In this document: one piece after another, positions 1 to 8,423 of the stretch | Layout of the letters: every line of letters begins with the position of its first letter | Numbering within the stretch: the stretch's first letter is position 1 | DNA from: an uncultured Pelagibacteraceae bacterium | GTDB lineage: Bacteria > Pseudomonadota > Alphaproteobacteria > Pelagibacterales > Pelagibacteraceae | Assembly (NCBI GenBank): GCA_902543245.1 | Contig: CACBXQ010000001.1 | Span: forward strand, 1 to 64,000 | DNA length: 64,000 nt | Reading direction: 5' to 3' | The notes under the pieces: model-generated | Seen by the model: the letters and a program-made list of their open reading frames with translations, nothing else | What the model was told of the DNA's origin: nothing | Databases searched by the model: none | Program-made: the position numbers and the translations under genes

Positions 1-341
1 TTTGCGCCTCCTGTTAGCAAATAGTCAGTTAAATTCATTGCAACTTCCATACTAATCATTGATATAAAGCTCATTCCAAAAGCTGTTTGGATAGCTTTTT
101 CTAATTTTAAATTTTGTCTTGTTAAAATATATGTTTCCAAAGCAATACTTGTTATTAGTCCGTTGATTATTGCCAAAATCATTATTCCTAAAACAGGGAA
201 AGAAATTTGTGTTAATTGGAAATATAATATAGTTCCAAAATCACCAATGGAACATCCAAGCACACACCATGCAGTATTTTTAGCACTTTTTTTCCATGTG
301 TGATTGCAAGACCAATTAAATTTTACTGTTTCTGAGCTCAT
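1..341 (-). CDS. Partial DUF4396-like membrane protein (C-terminus cut off)
   Basis: About 113 codons can be read from an ATG at 341 to the window edge, so the C-terminal part is missing. The N-terminus carries a Cys/His/Trp-rich stretch (NWSCNHTWKKSAKNTAWC) followed by LGCSIGD, which leads into a hydrophobic helix. A second helix and a third containing SMEVAMN follow. This pattern resembles DUF4396 membrane proteins, where small Gly/Cys-containing helices carry a conserved Met-Glu-x-x-Met-Asn element. The function of that family is unknown. It is divergent from the phosphate acyltransferase gene, with 75 bases between the two starts. The family call is from memory of the motif pattern and is moderately uncertain. 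Confidence 0.6.
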   Translation of the reverse strand, partial: MSSETVKFNWSCNHTWKKSAKNTAWCVLGCSIGDFGTILYFQLTQISFPVLGIMILAIINGLITSIALETYILTRQNLKLEKAIQTAFGMSFISMISMEVAMNLTDYLLTGGA

Positions 342-416
342 TTGTAGTTAAATAACACTAAATAAAATTATTCCAATGTTTAAAAATGTCCATGTTTTGA
401 TATAAAACTTTAATAA

Positions 417-1331
417 ATGCTATCAGATAAAGAAATTGTTTGTCCAAATAACTTACTGAATGTTGCGTCTCAAAAAAAAGGAATTGTAGCAGGAATAGTT
501 AATGCTGGTAATTATTTAGCTATGGTTTCAGTAATGGATGCAGTCAATGAAAACCTAATTAAACCTATTTTTATAGGTGATAAAGATGAAATTAATAAAT
601 GTGCAGAAAAATTAAAATTTGATATATCTGAATTCGAAGTGCTCCATGAACCAGATGAAAACAGCACTGCGAAAGTAGCAGCGAGTTTAGCGTCTGAAAA
701 AAAAATACAAATTATAGTTAAAGGCCATATTCATACAGATGTTCTAATGAAGGAAATTTTAAAAAGAAAATATGATTTGCTTGGAAAAACAAGATTGAGT
801 CATATTTGGCATATGACAATTGATAAAGAAAGTGGGCCAATAATAATAACAGATGGTGCATTAAATGTTTTACCTAATGTTAAAACTAAAATGCACATCC
901 TAAAAAATGTTATAAATTTCTGTCACCGTATAGGAATTAAGAAACCAAAAGTTTCTGTTTTATCAGCAACAGAAGAAGTGTTAGATAGCATGCCAAGTTC
1001 TAAAGAAGCAATTGAACTTACAAAACTAGCAGAGAAAGAAGGATTAAATGCAGACGTTTTTGGTCCATTAGCCTTCGATAATAGTATTTCTAAGAAATCT
1101 GCATCTATAAAAGGAATTGAAAATAAAGTTTCTGGAAGTGCTGATGTTTTGTTAGTGCCAAGTGTAGAAACAGGTAATGCCTTAGTTAAAATGATGGTTT
1201 ATTTTATGGGAGCGTGTGCAGCTGGTGTTGTAGTTGGTGGTAAAGTACCAATAGTTATTACTAGTCGATCAGATGAAGCACCTGCAAGAATGGCATCCAT
1301 CGCAGCAGCGGTTGTTGCATTAGATCAATAA
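417..1331 (+). CDS. Phosphate acetyl/butyryltransferase family protein
   Basis: The 304-residue product matches the PTA_PTB (phosphate acyltransferase) fold, which exchanges CoA and phosphate on a short acyl group. Supporting blocks are VKGHIHTDVLMKEIL near residue 101, ITDGALNVLP near 143, and the C-terminal VVVGGKVPIVITSRSDEA around 273-290, typical of the CoA and phosphate binding region. The length fits a stand-alone phosphate butyryltransferase-like enzyme, or the catalytic half of the enoyl-CoA hydratase/phosphate acetyltransferase fusions; no hydratase domain is present here. The acyl preference cannot be read from sequence. No acetate kinase gene lies beside it in the window. Its stop overlaps the convergent LysE-type gene by 7 bases. 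Confidence 0.85.
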   Translation: MLSDKEIVCPNNLLNVASQKKGIVAGIVNAGNYLAMVSVMDAVNENLIKPIFIGDKDEINKCAEKLKFDISEFEVLHEPDENSTAKVAASLASEKKIQIIVKGHIHTDVLMKEILKRKYDLLGKTRLSHIWHMTIDKESGPIIITDGALNVLPNVKTKMHILKNVINFCHRIGIKKPKVSVLSATEEVLDSMPSSKEAIELTKLAEKEGLNADVFGPLAFDNSISKKSASIKGIENKVSGSADVLLVPSVETGNALVKMMVYFMGACAAGVVVGGKVPIVITSRSDEAPARMASIAAAVVALDQ

Positions 1332-1936
1332 GCTAAGATTTCTCTGATTACATAAATACTTAAAGAGCTCATAAATATTATAATGAAGAAATTAATAAAT
1401 TTCCAAGTTAATTGACTTTTTAAATATTGAGAAAGAAATTTAGATAAATATCCTAAAATAAAAAAAAATAAAAAAGATGCTAAGGTTGCTCCCAATCCAA
1501 AATATATTTTATCAATGTGTAAAAAATTTTTTGAGAAATTTCCCAAGAAAAAAACTGTATCAGAATAAACATGGGGATTTAAATAAGTAAATCCAAGACA
1601 TTTGAGCATTACTTCTTTGAAAAGTCTTGTATTTTTTTGGATACTAAAATCAATATTTTTATTAAATACTCTTATTTTATTAATGATAAAATATAGAAGA
1701 AAAAATAATAGTAAAATATTAAATATTAATTCAATCTGATTGTTAAAAAAATATCTAAAATATTCAAATAAATAAATTCCAAGAAATATTAGAATTAAAT
1801 CGGAAACTGAACAAATTAAACAAACTAAAAATACATATTGTTTTTTTAGTCCCTGTTCTATTACAAAAATATTTTGAGCACCCAAGGCTAAGATTAAACT
1901 TAAACCTGTAAAGAAACCTATGATGAGATAATTCAC
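1325..1936 (-). CDS. LysE/ArgO family amino-acid exporter
   Basis: This 203-residue, highly hydrophobic protein begins with GLSLILALGAQNIFVIEQG, the signature first helix of LysE/ArgO exporters of basic amino acids. A CLICSVSDLILIFLGI second helix and about six predicted membrane spans in total agree with the family, whose usual length is about 200 residues. LNPHVYSD near residue 120 corresponds to the conserved 'LNPhxxxD' segment. The start codon is GTG at 1936 with no clear Shine-Dalgarno sequence. It lies just downstream of the hairpin that ends the peroxiredoxin gene, so it may have its own promoter or depend on read-through. The exact substrate is unknown. Confidence 0.88.
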   Translation of the reverse strand: MNYLIIGFFTGLSLILALGAQNIFVIEQGLKKQYVFLVCLICSVSDLILIFLGIYLFEYFRYFFNNQIELIFNILLLFFLLYFIINKIRVFNKNIDFSIQKNTRLFKEVMLKCLGFTYLNPHVYSDTVFFLGNFSKNFLHIDKIYFGLGATLASFLFFFILGYLSKFLSQYLKSQLTWKFINFFIIIFMSSLSIYVIREILAY

Positions 1937-1943
1937 TTAAAAT

Positions 1944-1972
1944 ATTTAAGGCTGCATTAAGCAGCCTTAAAT
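1944..1972 (-). terminator. Hairpin terminator after the peroxiredoxin gene
   Basis: A perfect 12-bp inverted repeat (ATTTAAGGCTGC / GCAGCCTTAAAT) with a 5-base loop lies 12 bases past the peroxiredoxin stop. On the minus strand it is followed by a short T-rich stretch (ATTTT). It is GC-rich compared with its surroundings and is best read as an intrinsic terminator for the peroxiredoxin transcript, possibly with some read-through into the LysE-type gene that starts 8 bases later. Confidence 0.75.
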
Positions 1973-1984
1973 TTAGAAAAAACT

Positions 1985-2650
1985 TTATTTTTTCATTGGA
2001 TCAGGAACTTTTCTTAAGTAAGGCTTAATAGTTTCCCATCCATCTGGATATATTTTTTTTGCTTCGTCGTTTGTAACCTTAGGTACAATAATTACTTTTT
2101 CCCCAGGCTTCCAATCAGCAGGCGTAGCAATTTTATGTTTAATAGTTCTTTGCATAGAGTCTATTGCTCTTAAGATCTCATGAAAATTTCTACCTGTTGT
2201 CATTGGGTATGTAAGAAATAAACCAATTCTTTTATCTGGTCTAATTACATAAACGGTTCTTACTGTTTCGTTGTCTACTGCTGTTCTTCCTCCAGAAGTA
2301 ACGCCAGCATCTGCTTCAAGCATGTTATAAAGTTTTGCAACCGCTAAATCTTCGTCAGCTACAATCGGATACTCTGGTTTCATTCCACAAACATCAGTAA
2401 TATCATCTAACCATTTAACATGATCAGCAACTGGATCAACACTTAGACCAATTACTTTTACATTCCTTGCATCAAACTCAGGTTTCATTTTAGCTAATGC
2501 CCCTAATTCAGTTGTGCAAACTGGTGTAAAATCTTTTGGATGTGAAAACAATACACCCCAGCTATCGCCAAGCCATTCATGAAAAGATATATCTCCCATT
2601 TGCGTTTTAGCTTTAAAATCTGGAGCAACACTATTTATTTTTAACGTCAT
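1985..2650 (-). CDS. 1-Cys peroxiredoxin (Prx6 type)
   Basis: Thiol peroxidase of 221 residues, expected in the cytoplasm, reducing H2O2 and organic peroxides. The active-site block SHPKDFTPVCTTELG (about residues 36-50) contains the peroxidatic Cys with its conserved Pro and Thr. The long C-terminal domain with GRNFHEILRAIDSMQ and the PADWKPGEKVIIVP segment identifies the Prx6 subgroup. No second resolving Cys of the typical 2-Cys type is seen. The ATG at 2650 is preceded on its strand by AAAAGGAGACG, a good ribosome binding site. It is divergent from the sulfide:quinone oxidoreductase gene, so the two share a 132-base promoter region; peroxide and sulfide stress may be linked, but that is inference. 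Confidence 0.95.
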   Translation of the reverse strand: MTLKINSVAPDFKAKTQMGDISFHEWLGDSWGVLFSHPKDFTPVCTTELGALAKMKPEFDARNVKVIGLSVDPVADHVKWLDDITDVCGMKPEYPIVADEDLAVAKLYNMLEADAGVTSGGRTAVDNETVRTVYVIRPDKRIGLFLTYPMTTGRNFHEILRAIDSMQRTIKHKIATPADWKPGEKVIIVPKVTNDEAKKIYPDGWETIKPYLRKVPDPMKK

Positions 2651-2782
2651 TTTATTCGTCTCCTTTTTGTTTATTAGAATTATTATAAATTATTAGTTAT
2701 ATATATCAACCTTATTTGAATTTAACTACTCAACTTCTAAGACGTGTATCTTGTTAATTATTAAGGTGTTACACTTTTTTCT

Positions 2783-4024
2783 ATGAATAAAACAAATCAC
2801 TCAAATATATTAATTGTTGGTGGTGGATGTGCTGGAATATCTGTCGCAACAAGATTACATAATTTAAAATCTGATCTAAGTATTTCAATCATCGAGCCAT
2901 CAGATCAATCATTATATCAAGCAGCTTGGACTTTAGTTGGTGCTGGGGCTTATGACAAAGATAAGACCATAAAACCAATGACTGAAGTTATGCCAAGTTA
3001 TGTTAATTGGATAAAAGATCATGCAGAAAGTTTTGCACCAGAATCTAATTCTGTAAAAACATCTAATGGAGAACATTCATATGACTACTTAGTAGTTTGT
3101 CCAGGATTAAAAATTAATTATGCAGGGATACCAGGGCTTCAAGAGTCAATTGGCAAAAATAATGTTTGCACTAATTATAGTGCAGATATGGCTGTATACA
3201 CTTGGGAGTGTCTAAAAAATCTAAAAGGTGGAACTTTGTTATTTACTGAACCACCTATGCCGATTAAATGTGCAGGTGCGCCTCAAAAAATTGCATATCT
3301 TGCGGCAGATCATTTAAAACAAAAAGGACTTCTAAATGAAAGTAATTTAGAATTCTTATGTGCTAAACCAGTTATTTTTGGTGTTCCACATTTTCAAGGA
3401 CCGCTGAATGAAATTTGTGACTCTTATGGAATTAAAAGAAGCTTCCAACATAATCTTGTTTCAATTAATGGTGATGCTAAAGAAGCTGTTTTTAAACAAT
3501 CAGACAAAGATGGTAACTCAAAAGAAATCACTAAAAAATTTGATTTTATTCACGTAACACCTCCACAAACTGCGCCCGATTTTATAAAGAACAGTCCACT
3601 TGCAGATGCTGGTGGATGGGTTGATGTAGACCATAAAGGTGGAACTTTACGACATACAAAGTATGAAAATATTTATAGTCTTGGTGATGTGATGAATGCG
3701 CCAAATGCTAAAACTGGTGCAGCTGTCAGAAAGCAAGCACCCATTGTAGCGCACAATATAATTAAAGATATTAATAAATCATCAGGCGATTACAGGCTTT
3801 ATGATGGATATGGTGCTTGTCCTTTAACAGTTGCATATGGAAAAGTGATGCTAGCTGAATTTTGTTATGGTGGAAAAGTAACACCTAGTTTTCCATTTGA
3901 TCCTACTAAACCAAGTTCATTATACTGGCAGATGAAATCAAAAGTCTTTCCATGGCTTCAATGGAATGTAATGTTTAAGGGTAAAGAGTGGAGTAAACCA
4001 GGCCACAAAGCTATTGCAAAATAA
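2783..4024 (+). CDS. sqr: Sulfide:quinone oxidoreductase (type II-like)
   Basis: Membrane-associated flavoprotein that oxidises sulfide to sulfane sulfur and passes electrons to quinone. The N-terminal VGGGCAGISVA (12-22) is the FAD-binding Rossmann motif. PIKCAGAPQK places one redox cysteine at about residue 163, and GACPLTVAYGK places the second at about 346, matching the disulfide pair of mitochondrial-type (type II) enzymes. The C-terminal segment with KVFPWLQWNVMFKG is the amphipathic membrane-binding tail of the family. The 413-residue length is normal. It is the first gene of a same-strand set with a persulfide dioxygenase, serine acetyltransferase and cysteine synthase, which suggests sulfide detoxification and capture. 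Confidence 0.93.
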   Translation: MNKTNHSNILIVGGGCAGISVATRLHNLKSDLSISIIEPSDQSLYQAAWTLVGAGAYDKDKTIKPMTEVMPSYVNWIKDHAESFAPESNSVKTSNGEHSYDYLVVCPGLKINYAGIPGLQESIGKNNVCTNYSADMAVYTWECLKNLKGGTLLFTEPPMPIKCAGAPQKIAYLAADHLKQKGLLNESNLEFLCAKPVIFGVPHFQGPLNEICDSYGIKRSFQHNLVSINGDAKEAVFKQSDKDGNSKEITKKFDFIHVTPPQTAPDFIKNSPLADAGGWVDVDHKGGTLRHTKYENIYSLGDVMNAPNAKTGAAVRKQAPIVAHNIIKDINKSSGDYRLYDGYGACPLTVAYGKVMLAEFCYGGKVTPSFPFDPTKPSSLYWQMKSKVFPWLQWNVMFKGKEWSKPGHKAIAK

Positions 4025-4037
4025 TATCAATTAAATT

Positions 4038-4061
4038 AAATCATAATACTAGTTATGATTT
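4038..4061 (+). promoter_or_regulatory. Hairpin over the start codon of the persulfide dioxygenase gene
   Basis: A 9-bp inverted repeat (AAATCATAA / TTATGATTT, 6-base loop) lies in the 30-base gap after sqr, and its right arm contains the ATG at 4055. A T run follows. It could reduce expression of the second gene by folding over the start, or act as a weak terminator. It has only one G-C pair, so in such A+T-rich DNA it may be chance. Confidence 0.25.
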
Positions 4062-4750
4062 TTAAACAATTATTTGATACTAAATCCTCTACCTACACTT
4101 ATTTAATTGCAAGTGATAAAGGCAGAGAAGCTCTAATAATTGATCCTGTAATTGAACATACTGAAATATATACAAAAGAACTCAAAGACCTTGATTTAAA
4201 ATTAGTTAAAGTGATTGATACACATATACATGCAGACCACATAACTGGTTTAAATGAATTAAGTAAAATTTATAATTGTTCCAAAATTATGGGTGAACAA
4301 TCTAAGTCTGAGGTTATCGATGTCAGGGTAAAGAATGAAGATAAGATAAAAATTGAAAATATTGAATTAAATGTAATCTATACACCTGGTCATACAGATT
4401 GCTCATATAGTTTTTTAATGAATGATAGGGTTTTTACAGGTGATACATTATTAATAAATGGAACAGGTCGTACAGATTTTCAGAATGGGGATGCAAAAGA
4501 ACAATACAATTCAATATTCAATAAACTTCTTAAATTACCTGAAAATACTTACGTTTATCCAGCTCATGATTACAATGGTAAAAAATTTTCTACAATTGGG
4601 GAACAGCGTTCAAATAATCCAAGATTACAAGTTAGTTCTGTAGATCAATACGTAGAAATAATGAATAATTTAAACCTTGCAAATCCTAAAATGATGGATG
4701 TAGCAGTTCCTGCTAATCTTAAGGGCTTAACGCTTGATCAGCTTAATTAA
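4055..4750 (+). CDS. Persulfide dioxygenase, ETHE1-like metallo-beta-lactamase-fold protein
   Basis: The product has the MBL-fold metal motif THIHADH (His57, His59, Asp61, His62), then [11 protein letters not shown] (about 110) and FTGDTLL (about 126), and PAHDYNG near 169. The NPRL (near 192) and VAVPANL (near 218) segments at the C-terminus are typical of ETHE1-type persulfide dioxygenases, which use a mononuclear iron to oxidise glutathione persulfide to sulfite. At 231 residues it has the usual size. Adjacency to sqr matches the known SQR-PDO pairing, in which SQR makes the persulfide substrate. Glutathione would be supplied by gshA/gshB in this same window. Rhodanese or a general glyoxalase II are less likely given the C-terminal motif and the neighbour. 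Confidence 0.9.
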   Translation: MIFKQLFDTKSSTYTYLIASDKGREALIIDPVIEHTEIYTKELKDLDLKLVKVIDTHIHADHITGLNELSKIYNCSKIMGEQSKSEVIDVRVKNEDKIKIENIELNVIYTPGHTDCSYSFLMNDRVFTGDTLLINGTGRTDFQNGDAKEQYNSIFNKLLKLPENTYVYPAHDYNGKKFSTIGEQRSNNPRLQVSSVDQYVEIMNNLNLANPKMMDVAVPANLKGLTLDQLN

Positions 4751-4785
4751 CTTTAAATTTTAAAAATAGACACTATATAAAGAAC

Positions 4786-5373
4786 ATGAATGATTTCTTA
4801 GAATCCATAATGCATCGTGACCCTGCTGCAAAATCTAAAATAAGTATTATTTTAACTTATCCTGGTGTTAAGGCGGTCTTTTTTCACAGAATTGCAAATT
4901 TTTTTTCTGTTGCAAAATTAGATTTAATTGCCAGAATTATTTCTCAATTTTCAAGATTTATGACTGGAATTGAAATTCACCCAGGAGCAAAAATTGGAAA
5001 AAATTTATTTATTGATCATGGTATGGGTGTCGTTATTGGAGAAACATCTGATATTGGTGATAATGTAACTATTTATCATATGGCTACTTTAGGAGGTATT
5101 GCTCCAAGTATAAACTCAGATAATCAGAGAGATGTAAAAAGACATCCGACTTTAAAAGATAATGTTGTTGTTGGATCGGGTGCTCAAATTTTAGGACCAG
5201 TTGTAATTGGAAAAAATGCAAAAGTTGGAGCTAATGCAGTTGTGACTAAAGATGTTGAAGAAAATGCTGTCATGGTTGGTATACCTGCAAAAAATGTTGG
5301 TCAAACAACCAAAGATGAAAAATTTACTCCTTATGGTATAGATCCAAGTGAGAATACAAAAGAAGATAAATGA
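4786..5373 (+). CDS. cysE: Serine O-acetyltransferase (EpsC/CysE)
   Basis: Makes O-acetylserine from serine and acetyl-CoA. [20 protein letters not shown] (about 10-29) and the following FHRIANFF match the N-terminal helical part of the short EpsC-type enzymes. A left-handed beta-helix follows, built of hexapeptide repeats ([34 protein letters not shown]). The catalytic His/Asp elements FIDHG and the DPA/FHR region are present. The 195-residue size is that of the short form, lacking the long N-terminal domain of the enterobacterial enzyme. The FTPYGI tail (about 180) resembles the C-terminal end that docks into cysteine synthase. The stop overlaps the start of cysK by ATGA, so the two are translationally coupled. 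Confidence 0.94.
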   Translation: MNDFLESIMHRDPAAKSKISIILTYPGVKAVFFHRIANFFSVAKLDLIARIISQFSRFMTGIEIHPGAKIGKNLFIDHGMGVVIGETSDIGDNVTIYHMATLGGIAPSINSDNQRDVKRHPTLKDNVVVGSGAQILGPVVIGKNAKVGANAVVTKDVEENAVMVGIPAKNVGQTTKDEKFTPYGIDPSENTKEDK

Positions 5374-6371
5374 AAATAATCCAAAATAGTTTTGTAGATG
5401 GCGTTGGAAATACTCCTCTCATAAAATTAAAAGGTCCTTCAGAATTAACAGGATGTAATATTTATGGAAAAGCAGAATATCTAAATCCTGGTGGGTCAGT
5501 TAAAGATAGAGCTGCACTGTATTTAATCAAAGATGCAGAAGAAAAAAAATTAATTTCAAAAGGTGGAACTATAGTTGAGGGAACCGCAGGAAATACCGGC
5601 ATTGGTCTTTGTTTAATTGGAAATTCTTTAGGATACAAAACCATTATTGTAATGAACGATAATCAGACGCAAGAGAAAAAAGATTTATTAAGAAATATAG
5701 GATCTGATTTAAGACTTGTTCCACCCAAACCATATAGTGATGATGGAAATTTTGTTAAAGTAGCTGGTAGACTAGCTGATGAATTGAGACCTCAAAATAA
5801 TAATGGTGTTGTATGGGCAAATCAATTTGACAATGTTGCAAATGCAAAGGCTCATTATGAAACTACTGGTAAAGAAATTTGGGAACAAACAGATGGAAAA
5901 GTTGATGGATTTATATGCTCATCTGGAACAGGTGGGACTATTTCAGGAGTTAGTAATGCGCTTAAGGAGAAAAATAAAGATATTAAAATTTATCTTGCAG
6001 ATCCAAAAGGATCGTCCATGTATAATTATGTTAAAAGTGGAGAATTGAAATCTGAAGGTAGTTCTATAACTGAAGGTATAGGCTCAAGTAGAGTTACAAA
6101 AAATTTTGAAAAAGCCAGAGTAGATGACGCTTTTTCTGTTGATGATAAAGAAGCTTTACCGGTATTGTATAATTTAATTAAACACGAAGGACTTAGTCTT
6201 GGAACTAGTTGTGCAATTAATGTGTGTGGTGCTATTAAAATGGCAAAAGAATTAGGTCCAGGAAAAACAATAGTCACAATCCTGTGTGATAAATCAGAAA
6301 AATACAACTCTAAGCTGTTTAATAAATCGTTTTTGCAAGAAAAAGGCTTACCTTATCCTGATTGGATATAG
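5370..6371 (+). CDS. cysK: Cysteine synthase A (O-acetylserine sulfhydrylase)
   Basis: PLP enzyme joining O-acetylserine with sulfide to give cysteine. [12 protein letters not shown] (39-50) contains the PLP lysine at about residue 45, [11 protein letters not shown] (about 70) is the substrate loop, and [10 protein letters not shown] (about 185) is the phosphate-binding loop of PLP. The 333-residue length is slightly longer than usual, with the extension at the C-terminus ([15 protein letters not shown]), a form seen in many alphaproteobacteria and eukaryotes. It overlaps cysE by 4 bases. Placement after sqr and the persulfide dioxygenase suggests that sulfide can go either to oxidation or to cysteine, which matters in a lineage thought to lack assimilatory sulfate reduction. 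Confidence 0.95.
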   Translation: MKIIQNSFVDGVGNTPLIKLKGPSELTGCNIYGKAEYLNPGGSVKDRAALYLIKDAEEKKLISKGGTIVEGTAGNTGIGLCLIGNSLGYKTIIVMNDNQTQEKKDLLRNIGSDLRLVPPKPYSDDGNFVKVAGRLADELRPQNNNGVVWANQFDNVANAKAHYETTGKEIWEQTDGKVDGFICSSGTGGTISGVSNALKEKNKDIKIYLADPKGSSMYNYVKSGELKSEGSSITEGIGSSRVTKNFEKARVDDAFSVDDKEALPVLYNLIKHEGLSLGTSCAINVCGAIKMAKELGPGKTIVTILCDKSEKYNSKLFNKSFLQEKGLPYPDWI

Positions 6372-6452
6372 CGACACATATCAGATTTGTCATAAAATCA
6401 TAATATTTATAAATTAATTTGAAATAAAGTTAATTTTATTAAAGGAGGAAGC

Positions 6453-6836
6453 ATGGACATAAAAGAACAAATGAAAAAAGCATATGAACTTTTTAACACA
6501 GGTGATATGGAAACATTTTTTAATGATATGATTGATGACAATATAGTTTGGACATTTCCAGGTAAGGAAGGTGTTCATCCTTTATCAGGAGTTCATAAAG
6601 GAAAACAAGCGATGATGGCAACAATGTCTAAAATTCCAGGAACATGGCCAAATTTTAATTTAAAAATTATGGATATGATCAGTGAAGGAAATAAGATTTT
6701 TGTAAGAGTTCATGCCAAAGCTGATAACATGGATACTATGTTTGGACATTATTTTGAAATGAATGATCAAGGAAAAACTGTAACCATGATGACATTTGAT
6801 GACACACTTAGCATGTTCAATGCAATGAAAAAATAA
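6453..6836 (+). CDS. SnoaL-like (NTF2-fold) protein
   Basis: A small alpha+beta protein of 127 residues whose start, IKEQMKKAYELFNTGDMETF, followed by IDDNIVWTFPG, is the classic opening of SnoaL/NTF2-like proteins. These form a cone-shaped pocket used for isomerase, hydrolase or ligand-binding roles. The function of this member is unknown. The start has a strong ribosome binding site, AAAGGAGGAAG, just upstream of the ATG. It is the first gene of a 3.5-kb run of nine small same-strand genes, and a second SnoaL-like protein sits eighth in the run (9045-9365). Confidence 0.75.
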   Translation: MDIKEQMKKAYELFNTGDMETFFNDMIDDNIVWTFPGKEGVHPLSGVHKGKQAMMATMSKIPGTWPNFNLKIMDMISEGNKIFVRVHAKADNMDTMFGHYFEMNDQGKTVTMMTFDDTLSMFNAMKK

Positions 6837-6898
6837 ATGTGCTGATAAAGTCTTGTGTTATTAAAATTAAGTTTAAACAAGTATAATAAGGAAAACAA

Positions 6899-7378
6899 AT
6901 GAGAAAAATAATATTTACGATATTTATATCAATATTTACAACCTCTGCATTTGCTGAAACTTCTGGTAAGTTTCAAGCTAGTGGAATGGGTGCTTGGGAA
7001 GTAAATGCCATGGACGGTGGAAATGGCAATATGAGCATAACATACGACGGAATTGCTGGAATGGCAGACGTAAATCCAGACAGTATATTTCACAAATCAA
7101 CAATGCACTGCATCGGTGGATTAACATTGCAGGCTGGAAAGTTTGAGGATGAAACTGGAATGTGCAGATTTGATTTATTTGATGGTGAAAGTGTTTTTAT
7201 CAATTACAAAGGAAAAGGTACTGGTGGAGTTGGTGGAAGTGGAGACTTTATTATCATCGGTGGAACTGGTAAATATGCAAATATTAAAGGAACTGGTTTT
7301 TCAAGTAGACAAAATCTAAAAAGTAAAACTGGTTTTGCAACATCAATGAACCAAATGAGCGGTGAGTTCACTTATTAA
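6899..7378 (+). CDS. Secreted Gly-rich beta protein of unknown function
   Basis: The 159-residue product opens with a clear Sec signal peptide (MRKIIFTIFISIFTTSAFAE, cleavage probably after AFA at about 19). The mature part is rich in Gly, aromatic and beta-branched residues, with patterns such as FIIIGGTGKYANIKGTGFSS near residue 120 that suggest a beta barrel or beta sandwich. A pair of cysteines (in HCIGG and GMCRF) may form a disulfide in the periplasm. The GGTGKY(x)nGxG pattern recalls allene-oxide-cyclase-like barrels, but I would not assign that. The ATG is preceded by AATAAGGAAAACAA. Its neighbours are equally uncharacterised. Confidence 0.65.
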   Translation: MRKIIFTIFISIFTTSAFAETSGKFQASGMGAWEVNAMDGGNGNMSITYDGIAGMADVNPDSIFHKSTMHCIGGLTLQAGKFEDETGMCRFDLFDGESVFINYKGKGTGGVGGSGDFIIIGGTGKYANIKGTGFSSRQNLKSKTGFATSMNQMSGEFTY

Positions 7379-7397
7379 TTAATTTTATTATTAAAAT

Positions 7398-7772
7398 ATG
7401 AAAAAAATAATAACTTCAATATTTTTGTGTCTATTTACTACTATTTCATCTGCTGAAATTAGTAATGCAGACAAAGCAAAAGCGTGGGATTGTAGCGGAA
7501 TATATATGGCTAACTATTTTTTACCTTCTGGAGAAACATTTGAATACAGCATGAAAGAAAAATCAGTGGCATCAGTGAAAGTACTTAAAGCTTATGCGTT
7601 AGAAGCTGGAATTCCTGCAAAAGATTGGGATGATGGAGTGAACAACGCAGTAGATAAATATTATGGTTCAAAATATGATGAAGTTAAAACAAATGAATGT
7701 CATGAATTTTTAGAGGCATTTGTGCCTGATGGTAAAGAAAGAGTAAAAAAAGTTGTTCAGACATTATATTAA
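7398..7772 (+). CDS. Small secreted protein of unknown function
   Basis: Signal peptide MKKIITSIFLCLFTTISSAE (cleavage near residue 19), then about 105 mature residues, mostly helical, with two cysteines (WDCSGIY near 31 and NECHEFL near 106) that could pair in the periplasm. Its leader resembles that of the preceding secreted protein (both KKII-TSIF-like, ending in S-A-E/F-A-E). I do not recognise a family. It sits 19 bases after the preceding gene and 18 bases before the next, consistent with one transcript. Confidence 0.65.
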   Translation: MKKIITSIFLCLFTTISSAEISNADKAKAWDCSGIYMANYFLPSGETFEYSMKEKSVASVKVLKAYALEAGIPAKDWDDGVNNAVDKYYGSKYDEVKTNECHEFLEAFVPDGKERVKKVVQTLY

Positions 7773-7790
7773 AAAAAAAGGAGAATAATA

Positions 7791-8084
7791 ATGAAAGATT
7801 ATTTAACGACACATACTTTTAAATCTGCTGAGATGAAAAAGAAAATGCAAGAAACTATGGGATCAATGTCTCCAGCAGATATAATTAAATCAACAACTGG
7901 TCCAAAAGCAGTTTGTCAATCATCATTTGTTTCGCCGGGTGATAGTTTGGTAATGTACTGTCACTGGAAAGCAGAGAGTGAAGATGCAATTAACGAACAA
8001 TTAGGACCCATGAATGATTTTTATGAGCCACATAAACATCAAGAGATAGATCAAATCATGGATTTTAATAAAATGAGATCATAA
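7791..8084 (+). CDS. Small alpha/beta protein, possibly DUF4242-like
   Basis: Cytoplasmic 97-residue protein with no signal peptide. The middle, AVCQSSFVSPGDSLVMYCHW followed by KAESEDAINEQL, has the strand-turn-strand-helix order of small ferredoxin-like (dimeric alpha/beta barrel) proteins; the SLVMYCHWKAESEDAI part recalls DUF4242-type domains. It ends in a His/Glu-rich HKHQEID. The ribosome binding site AAAGGAGAATAAT precedes the ATG. Family assignment is tentative and function unknown. It is the first of four consecutive genes with this general size and fold pattern. Confidence 0.6.
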   Translation: MKDYLTTHTFKSAEMKKKMQETMGSMSPADIIKSTTGPKAVCQSSFVSPGDSLVMYCHWKAESEDAINEQLGPMNDFYEPHKHQEIDQIMDFNKMRS

Positions 8085-8108
8085 ATAAATAATAGAAAGG
8101 GTAAAGAA

Positions 8109-8399
8109 ATGGAAAAAGAAATGTTAGCTATATTAAGCTTGAATGAAGGAAAGTTTGAAACGTTCATGGGATGGATGCAATCTGATGAGGGAATGAGTGT
8201 AAGAAAAAGTGTTGCTTATCCAGAAAAAACTATTGGGGGAGTTGCGCCTGATAAAAGTAAGGTAATGTTTAAAGTTTCAGTTCACAATGAAGCAGGTATG
8301 AAAGAATTTGTTGCTGGCAAAAATCCTATTGCAAAAGGAATCTATGAGGAATGTGTTGCTAGTGTAAATCTTTATGAATTATCAAAAGTAGACTTTTAG
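8109..8399 (+). CDS. Small uncharacterised alpha/beta protein
   Basis: This 96-residue protein has alternating strand and helix patterns: EMLAILSLNEGKFETFMGWM at the start, KSKVMFKVSVHNEAGMKEFV in the middle and a C-terminal strand ASVNLYEL. That arrangement is compatible with a ferredoxin-like alpha/beta-barrel fold. No active-site motif is recognisable and no Cys pair is present (one Cys near residue 83). A ribosome binding site (GAAAGGGTAAAGAA) precedes the ATG. Function unknown; the context suggests it works with the similar-sized neighbours. Confidence 0.6.
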   Translation: MEKEMLAILSLNEGKFETFMGWMQSDEGMSVRKSVAYPEKTIGGVAPDKSKVMFKVSVHNEAGMKEFVAGKNPIAKGIYEECVASVNLYELSKVDF

Positions 8400-8423
8400 T
8401 TTCATAAAATTAAGGAGGCATAG

